Position numbers and translations under genes: made by a program | Part shown: piece by piece, positions 19,156 through 24,836 of the stretch | Numbering within the stretch: position 1 is the stretch's first letter | How the letters are laid out: every line of letters begins with the position of its first letter | Origin: Isotricha intestinalis | Taxonomy: Eukaryota; Ciliophora; Litostomatea; Vestibuliferida; Isotrichidae | DNA length: 24,836 bases | Reading direction: 5' to 3' | Assembly (NCBI GenBank): GCA_023807065.1 | Contig: JAJJLU010003908.1 | Coordinates: 1 to 24,836, forward strand | Notes under the pieces: model-generated | Told to the model about the DNA's origin: nothing | The model's database searches: none | The model's input: only the letters and a program-made list of their open reading frames with translations

Positions 19156-19938
19156 ATGGATAATAATATTTCAATAAGTGAATTTTTTGATTTAATTAAA
19201 GATACTATTGAAATTTATATTGAAGAGAATAAAAATACTCCTAAGAAAATATATTTAAATTTAACAAAAATATTCGATTTTATTAATTCAATTGTTGAAA
19301 ATGAGGAAAAATTAGAAAAAAAAATAAAATCAAATTATAAAAATATAAAAACAAAATTAATAAAAAGAAATTTTTTAAATGAAGAAGAAGAAAATTTACT
19401 TATATCACAAGAATTTTTAAAACAAAAATTAAAAACAATAAGTGATAAATATAGATTAATGGAGCAAAAATATTTATATTTTATAAATGATTTAAAAAAA
19501 GAAATATCAGAATTAAAAGAAAAATTAGAAAAAGAAAAAGTAAAAAATTCAGAAGCAAAAGATTTAAATAAAATTAATTTATTTCCTGGTCTAATGAGAA
19601 AACCAGAAAAACCAAGAAAAAAAAATATAAAATTAATTCCAATGTTTCCTATAAAAAATAAAGAAAAGAATATATTTAAATTAAAAATGAATAAAGAAGA
19701 AAATTTAAATGATAAATTAGATTTAACAACAAAAACTGATTTAACATTAAAAAATATTTCTGTTTTTGATGAAAATAAATTATTAAATAATAGAATTAAT
19801 ACTTCTGGGAATTTAGTTTATCAAACAAAATTTAAAGAATTTAATGATATAATGATGTCTTATCCTGAATATCTTAAAAAACATCCTAGAAGAAAATTAT
19901 ATAATATCCATGAAAATAATAATAATACTGCTTATTAA
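19156..19938 (+). CDS. Coiled-coil protein, unrecognised
   Basis: This 260-aa intronless frame, ATG to TAA, starts 55 bp after the arrestin-like gene. Residues 1-60 form an amphipathic helical domain (ISEFFDLIKDTIEIYIEENK). Residues 60-140 are a Lys/Glu heptad-type coiled coil. A basic, Pro-containing linker (GLMRKPEKPRKKNIKLIP) precedes a conserved-looking C-terminal motif, FKEFNDIMMSYPEYLKKHPR. Orderly composition and the compact position in the gene row support a real gene. No function can be assigned; a cytoskeletal or scaffold role would fit. Confidence 0.75.
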   Translation: MDNNISISEFFDLIKDTIEIYIEENKNTPKKIYLNLTKIFDFINSIVENEEKLEKKIKSNYKNIKTKLIKRNFLNEEEENLLISQEFLKQKLKTISDKYRLMEQKYLYFINDLKKEISELKEKLEKEKVKNSEAKDLNKINLFPGLMRKPEKPRKKNIKLIPMFPIKNKEKNIFKLKMNKEENLNDKLDLTTKTDLTLKNISVFDENKLLNNRINTSGNLVYQTKFKEFNDIMMSYPEYLKKHPRRKLYNIHENNNNTAY

Positions 19939-20004
19939 AATAAAATTTATTTTAAAATTTAAATAATTATAAAATATAAAAATTAAAATTTTTATAAAAA
20001 AAAG

Positions 20005-20658
20005 ATGATTAATAGCATTTTAAAAAAGAAAAAAGAAAGTGAATGGAAAAGAGTTTTATTTTATATACCAAGATTAAAAAAGAAAATAAATAGAAAATTT
20101 GATTCAAATATTCTTTATGGAAAATTAGAACCAGATGATATTGATATAATATTAGTTTTATTAGAAAAAGAAACTTCAAAATTTCATTGTAAAAGATTAT
20201 TCACAAAAGTAAAAATATTTTATTTATTAGTGACAATTATTCTTTTAACTTTATGTTTAATTTATATTTTTTATTATAAAAAAATTATAATTGGAATAAT
20301 TATTTTTGTTATAATATTACTTTTTGATTTTCAATATTTTTTTTATGTAATAAATTATTTTAGAAAAAAATATATTAAAGTACATAAAAAAATTCATCCT
20401 TTAGTAGATACTATAAATAGGAAATTATTATGTAGTAAAGGACTTCATTTAATGATAAGTCCTGATTTTACTTATATAAATATTTATTTAGTTCCTGATT
20501 TTATACAAGCTACTATTTATTTACAAAATTATATTTATAATAATAGTTATGATGAAGAATCTAAAAAAAATAATTTTCAAAAAGATTTTACTTTTAATAA
20601 AACTTCAGATATATTAAATGCTTATGTTCAATCCAAACAAGGATTTGGTTTGATTTAA
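20005..20658 (+). CDS. Two-pass membrane protein, unrecognised
   Basis: This is a 217-aa intronless frame with ATG at 20005 and a TAA stop. The first 65 residues are basic and soluble. Two transmembrane helices follow at about 71-90 and 94-118, separated by a tight YYKK turn, so both termini face the same side, probably the cytosol. The remaining 100 residues contain KKIHPLVDTINRKLL and GLHLMISPDFTYINIYLVP, which look like a folded conserved domain. There is no signal peptide. I believe similar two-helix proteins occur in other ciliates, but this is from memory and gives no function. Confidence 0.78.
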   Translation: MINSILKKKKESEWKRVLFYIPRLKKKINRKFDSNILYGKLEPDDIDIILVLLEKETSKFHCKRLFTKVKIFYLLVTIILLTLCLIYIFYYKKIIIGIIIFVIILLFDFQYFFYVINYFRKKYIKVHKKIHPLVDTINRKLLCSKGLHLMISPDFTYINIYLVPDFIQATIYLQNYIYNNSYDEESKKNNFQKDFTFNKTSDILNAYVQSKQGFGLI

Positions 20659-20912
20659 TTTATTTTTATTATATTAAATTTTTATTTTTTAATAAATTTA
20701 CATCTTATAAATATAGAATTCAATAAGATTATAATAATAATTTTCTCTTAATTTAATAATATATTGAATGTCTGATATAATTATATTAAATAAATACATT
20801 AAATATAATATTTAAATATTATAAAAATTAATATTCATAAATTTCTCAATAAAAAACTAAAAAAAAAGTAAACAAAAAATAAAATCAAAATAAAAAATTT
20901 ATAAAAAAAATA

Positions 20913-21329
20913 TTAACAAGGAATATACTTTAAATATTTTTGAATTTCTTTAACATTTTTAGCATGAAGACATTTATAATAACAATAAGAATATAAAACA
21001 GCAAAAATACAAATAATCGAAGAAAAAGTCCATATAATAGAAGAAGCAGTAACATTTTGAATTGTATCATAATGAACTATAAACCCAGAGATAAAAGTTA
21101 TTATAAAAACAAACCAAATTGAAAATAAATAAATTGTATGTTTTGATGATAAATATAATTCTTCTTCTAATTCTCTCTTTTTTAACATTCTTCTTCTTTT
21201 TCTTTCATTTATTTTATCATCTTCTTTCTTGTTTTTATAATAATTATCTGTATCTTTTTTATTATTTAATTTCTTTTCTACTGTTTTTTCTTGGTTAATT
21301 TCAATAATTTGAATATTATTATCTTTCAT
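20913..21329 (-). CDS. Small two-pass membrane protein, unrecognised
   Basis: This is a 138-aa intronless frame, ATG at 21329, TAA stop. The N-terminal 58 residues are highly charged, ending in a KRRRMLKKRELEEEL segment that reads as a cytosolic amphipathic helix. Transmembrane helices lie at about 65-86 and 96-118, joined by a short loop. The tail is basic and ends YIPC. It converges with the two-pass gene at 20005-20658 and is divergent from the gene at 21546. No family recognised. Confidence 0.72.
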   Translation of the reverse strand: MKDNNIQIIEINQEKTVEKKLNNKKDTDNYYKNKKEDDKINERKRRRMLKKRELEEELYLSSKHTIYLFSIWFVFIITFISGFIVHYDTIQNVTASSIIWTFSSIICIFAVLYSYCYYKCLHAKNVKEIQKYLKYIPC

Positions 21330-21545
21330 TAAAATTAAAAATATATTTTTGATAAATCATATATAAATAATAATTACTCTTAATTTTTATTTAAATCATT
21401 TTTTTTAAAATATTCCATTAATTTCTTTATTATTAAAAATTATCTTTTTTATGAAATATTATCTTAAAATTTATGATAATATTTTTTATAAATTGGCAAA
21501 AAAAATAAAATTTCCAAACAAAAAAATATCATTTAAAAAGTGTAT

Positions 21546-23033
21546 ATGTTTGAAACAAATTTTAATGATGACCACAAACATAAAAATATAAAATGTTATA
21601 ATTCAAGAAGTATAAGTAATAATAATGAAAATGAATTTAATTACCCAAATAATATATCTAAAAGTAGGAAAGTAGAATTTCAATTTGAGAATAATTTAAA
21701 AGATTTTAAAAATAAAAGTGAAATAATTAATAAAATATATAATAATACTTTCATTATTTTTGCTTTTGATAAAATTAATTATTCAAATTTAACTTTCACT
21801 TATGGAACTTATATGAATATTATTCAAGATTTTTATAATATAAATATTATATTAACAACTTTTAGTTTAATCTCAAAAATTAAAGAATTAGAAAATTTAT
21901 CAATTTATGCTATTTCACTTAAAAATCTTTCAAAAAAAAATTTAAGATTAATTCTAAATAAATTACAAATAATTTTTTCAAATAATATTATGTTAAGTGA
22001 AAAATCAGATTTTCTAAATACATTATTATCATCAACTTTATCTAATTATTTTATTCCTTTAAAAATAAAAGAAGATTTTATAAAAAAAAGAGAAGAAACA
22101 ATAAATTTTATAGAATCTTCAGAAGAAATGATAAAAGAACTAAAATATGGTCAAATAATATATTATCCAATTTTAGATATATTATTTTTAATAAGTGAAA
22201 ATAATGAAAAATTAACAAATTTTACTCCAATAAAATTAAACAACAAATTAAAAATGCAAAAAGAAAAAATAAATATTTTAACAATATCTTCAATTCCATA
22301 TTTGGATTATTATAATTTTTTAAACATATATATAAAAAGAGATGAATATAATTTTTATAATTATAATGAAATATTTAATGAAGAAATAATATCAATATGT
22401 TTTGGAAATTTAAATCAAATCAATTTAAATGCTTATTTTTATAGAGATATTAATTTTTTTAAAGGAGGAGAAATATTATATGATCAAACTAATTTAATTC
22501 CAATTGGTATAAGTTATATTCCTCAAGGACAACAAAAAAATTTTCATTTTATGGATGAAAAAGAATATAATATTTATATTTCTTTTACTGGAAAAATTTT
22601 TAAAAAATTCATTAAGTATTATTTCAATGTTGAAGAATTATATATTAAAAATAAAGATTTATTTAATGTTTTCTCTGATAAAGATGATTTAAATAAATTA
22701 AATATTTCTGTTAATTTAATTGATAATCATTTTATTTCTGATAATTCTTTAGTAAATAATGTATTTGAATCATTTTATCAAAATGAAAATAAAAAAGAAG
22801 ATGAAGTTAGACTTGTTAAAAAGAAAATATCAGTTTATAATAATAATAATATTGGTAATCAATTTTCAAATAATTTTCTGAATGAAATTCAATTAAGATA
22901 TAATAAACAAGAAAATAAATTTAATAATTTATCAATTCCAATAAAAGAAAAAGAAAAAGAAAGAGATGATTTACTTTTAGAATTAAAAACAATAAAAGAA
23001 AATTTTTTAAATTTGAATTATAAAGAAAGTTAA
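21546..23033 (+). CDS. Unrecognised 495-aa soluble protein
   Basis: The frame is open from a GTG at 21540, but the first ATG at 21546 is the sensible eukaryotic start; it ends in TAA. After a polar 50-residue leader, residues 60-380 look globular, alternating strands and helices (for example NTFIIFAFDKINYSNLTFTY, INILTISSIPYLDYYNFLNI, GGEILYDQTNLIPIGISYIP). No transmembrane segment or signal peptide is seen. The C-terminal 60 residues are Lys/Glu-rich and likely coiled coil. I considered a Sec23/Sec24-type fold because of the strand-helix pattern, but no zinc-finger or gelsolin motif supports it. Function unknown. Confidence 0.75.
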   Translation: MFETNFNDDHKHKNIKCYNSRSISNNNENEFNYPNNISKSRKVEFQFENNLKDFKNKSEIINKIYNNTFIIFAFDKINYSNLTFTYGTYMNIIQDFYNINIILTTFSLISKIKELENLSIYAISLKNLSKKNLRLILNKLQIIFSNNIMLSEKSDFLNTLLSSTLSNYFIPLKIKEDFIKKREETINFIESSEEMIKELKYGQIIYYPILDILFLISENNEKLTNFTPIKLNNKLKMQKEKINILTISSIPYLDYYNFLNIYIKRDEYNFYNYNEIFNEEIISICFGNLNQINLNAYFYRDINFFKGGEILYDQTNLIPIGISYIPQGQQKNFHFMDEKEYNIYISFTGKIFKKFIKYYFNVEELYIKNKDLFNVFSDKDDLNKLNISVNLIDNHFISDNSLVNNVFESFYQNENKKEDEVRLVKKKISVYNNNNIGNQFSNNFLNEIQLRYNKQENKFNNLSIPIKEKEKERDDLLLELKTIKENFLNLNYKES

Positions 23034-23129
23034 TTAAACCAATATTTATAATATAATATAAACCTCTCAAAGTTAAAGCATATATAAAATATTTTTTTAA
23101 CATCTAACATTTTTACTTTATTCATCATT

Positions 23130-24330
23130 TTAAAATTATCATTTTTTTCTTAGATAATATTATTATTTCTATCATATTTTAAATGATTACTTTTAAAAAT
23201 ATTATTTTGTGGAATTTTAGCAGTACTTAATCTTTGATTCGATTAACATTAACAATCTGAAAGATTAGAAATTTTAAAAAATAATTTTCCAATGAATAAA
23301 GCAATTAAAGCTATTCCAGAAGAAAAATTATCTATTTTATCACCTTAATAAAATATTTTATCATTTTTTAATAAATGTAATTCTGGTGCCATACACAAAA
23401 TTCAAAAACAATTATTTTAATATTATTCATTTAATAAAATATTATCTAGTTTAATATCTCTATGACAATAATTTAAATTATTAAATTATTTAATCCTTCA
23501 TTTATTTATTTGAATAAAAATATATTGAAATATCTTCTCCAAAACCATTTTTAGTTAATTAAATAAGAAATTAAATCTCCATTTGAATTATATTTAATTG
23601 GAATAAAAGTTATTTTTTTCTTTGAATTTTTATGTTTTGAAGAATAAAATTTTTTCTTTTTTTCAAAATTTAAATCTATTAAAGAATATTCATATATTTT
23701 ACTGTTGGATAATTTATGCAATGTCTTTTTTATTTTTAGTTATGTGAAAAGTAACTAGAATATAATTATCTTAAACTTTATCCTTTTTTGACACTCTCTC
23801 ATTTTTCTCTTTTCTTTTTTTTCATTTTCTTTCAAATCATAAATTGATAAAAGTTTTTTTTCACTTTATTACTAACTTCAATCTTAACAATTCTGATTTA
23901 TTGAAAAGTAAGGAATAAATTATTTAAATAAAATACTTTAATGGTTACAAAAATATAGAAAATAAGAGAAAACAAAAGATTTAATTTTATTTTATCTTTA
24001 AAAGTTATAGAAACATAAAAACATATTACTCCCTTCTCCAAGAATAGCTAATAAAAATGTTAACAAAGACATATAAAATATTATTAAAAATAAAAATACC
24101 ATTTTAATTTTCTATGAATTTTAATGCAAATATATTTATTACCTACAATTTTAAATTCATTATAATCAGAATCATAAGTAAATAGAGTATTAATATTTTT
24201 AAAGAAATTAAATATTAATAATTTAGCCTCATTTATTATCAAAATAAACCTTACCACATTTGAACTCATATAATTTACTATAACAATTTAAATTTAAACT
24301 GTTAGATATTTTAATACCTAAATTTAAAAG
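23130..24330 (-). pseudogene. Decayed PH-like plus Ser/Thr protein kinase gene
   Basis: The minus strand, read across frames, gives pieces in the order of a PH-kinase protein. At about 24300-24084 lies a PH-like segment (LYEFKCGKVYFDNK, then KIVGNKYICIKIHRKLKWYF). A glycine-loop relic, LAILGEGSNMFL, is at about 24057-24022. SKIYEYSLIDLNF and KYNSNGDLISYLIN lie at about 23720-23560. The catalytic loop NYCHRDIKLDNILLNE is at about 23473-23426, and MAPELHLLKNDKIF then a TAA, GDKIDNFSSGIALIALF at about 23392-23290. The DFG segment is missing, and there are many stops and frameshifts. Known of the family: kinases with this N-lobe and YCHRDIKLDN loop are abundant in ciliates. It cannot encode an active kinase. 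Confidence 0.8.
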
Positions 24331-24456
24331 TTAAAATAGTTTATCGAAGATAAATCTTCAATATAAAGTAAAGAATAATAAGATTTATTAGAAATAATAA
24401 TTATTTTAAATATTTTTAATTTTTCATTATACTTAAATTAAAAAAAATTTATATAA

Positions 24457-24836
24457 ATGGAATCAATGATATTAGATAATTCATCAATTCAAAAACAATA
24501 TCAAAATTATTTAATCAAATTATCATCTGATTTAGATATAATTAAAATATTAATAGAAAAAGATAATTCAATTTATGAATCTAATTTTAATTTAGAATAT
24601 TTACATCAACATAGATTATTAATCTCAAGTTTCACAACACAAGAAATTATTGAATTTATTATTGGATTAATTGATATGAATAAAATAGAAATTAAAGAAG
24701 AAAATATGAATTTAAAATTAATTTTAATTTCTACTTTACCAAAATCACTCTAATGTTGAATTAAATTTACAAAACAAAAATATAATATCAAATGAAATGA
24801 TTGAAAAATTATTAAAAGAATTAGAAAATATAAAAA
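24457..24836 (+). CDS. 5' part of an unrecognised gene with a frame change, cut by the right edge
   Basis: An ATG at 24457 opens 98 codons, ending at a TAA at 24751. Similar protein-like sequence continues without a stop to the window edge in the next frame (HSNVELNLQNKNIISNEM and on). The switch lies in the run of four A at about 24738-24741, where one A fewer would join STLP to NHSNVELNL. No GT-AG intron is available there. So the gene carries a one-base frameshift or an assembly or read error. The protein is helical and acidic, with HRLLISSFTTQEIIEFIIGL near residue 55. No family recognised. Confidence 0.6.

Noticed and set aside
22921..23103. 60-codon minus-strand frame, Leu-rich
   Set aside because: It overlaps the coding end of the 495-aa protein in antisense and shows no domain.
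1..24836. tRNA genes, rRNA, CRISPR arrays, transposons or telomere repeats
   Set aside because: I found no GC-richer cloverleaf-like segment, no spaced direct repeats, no transposase motifs and no simple telomeric arrays at either end.

Overview
The window is extremely AT-rich, gene-dense nuclear DNA of a protist. Three genes carry very short GT-AG introns (36-55 nt). Intergenic spacers are often 43-150 bp, and proteins are rich in Asn, Lys, Ile and Glu. Several features point to a ciliate or close relative: a decayed PH-like/kinase gene with a ciliate-style kinase core, a CK1 kinase with a long divergent tail, many Lys/Asn-rich coiled-coil proteins and B-box/WD40 proteins. The lineage is an inference (moderate to low confidence). 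The intact genes read through with the standard code, use CAA for Gln, and all 13 visible termini are TAA.

Layout. Positions 1-3076 hold no intact gene. They contain a heavily broken Hsp70 pseudogene on the minus strand (running off the left edge), a second decayed relic on the plus strand (about 1640-2170), and featureless AT-rich DNA. Positions 3077-15224 are a run of six minus-strand genes: a C2H2 zinc-finger protein, a WD40-type protein with charged inserts, a leucine-rich-repeat-like protein, a two-exon coiled-coil protein, a B-box/WD40 protein, and a two-exon casein kinase 1 with a repeat-bearing tail and a C-terminal CaaX-like motif. A short divergent promoter region then leads to a three-exon CCCH zinc-finger gene on the plus strand, which converges on a two-exon UFM1 gene (minus).

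After an 867-bp gap with a possible relic, plus-strand genes for an arrestin-fold protein, a coiled-coil protein and a two-pass membrane protein follow closely. A small two-pass membrane protein (minus) and an unrecognised 495-aa protein (plus) form a divergent pair. The right end holds a decayed PH-like/kinase pseudogene (minus) and the start of an unrecognised plus-strand gene that changes frame near its visible end and runs off the window.

No operon-like functional system or mobile element was recognised. The genes look like ordinary eukaryotic housekeeping and signalling genes: ufmylation, CK1 signalling, RNA-binding or ubiquitin-type zinc fingers, and arrestin-type trafficking. The most useful points are the reconstructed splice structures (CK1, UFM1, CCCH and coiled-coil genes), the lipid-anchor-like CK1 tail, and the relic genes whose in-frame stops often sit where Gln would be expected.
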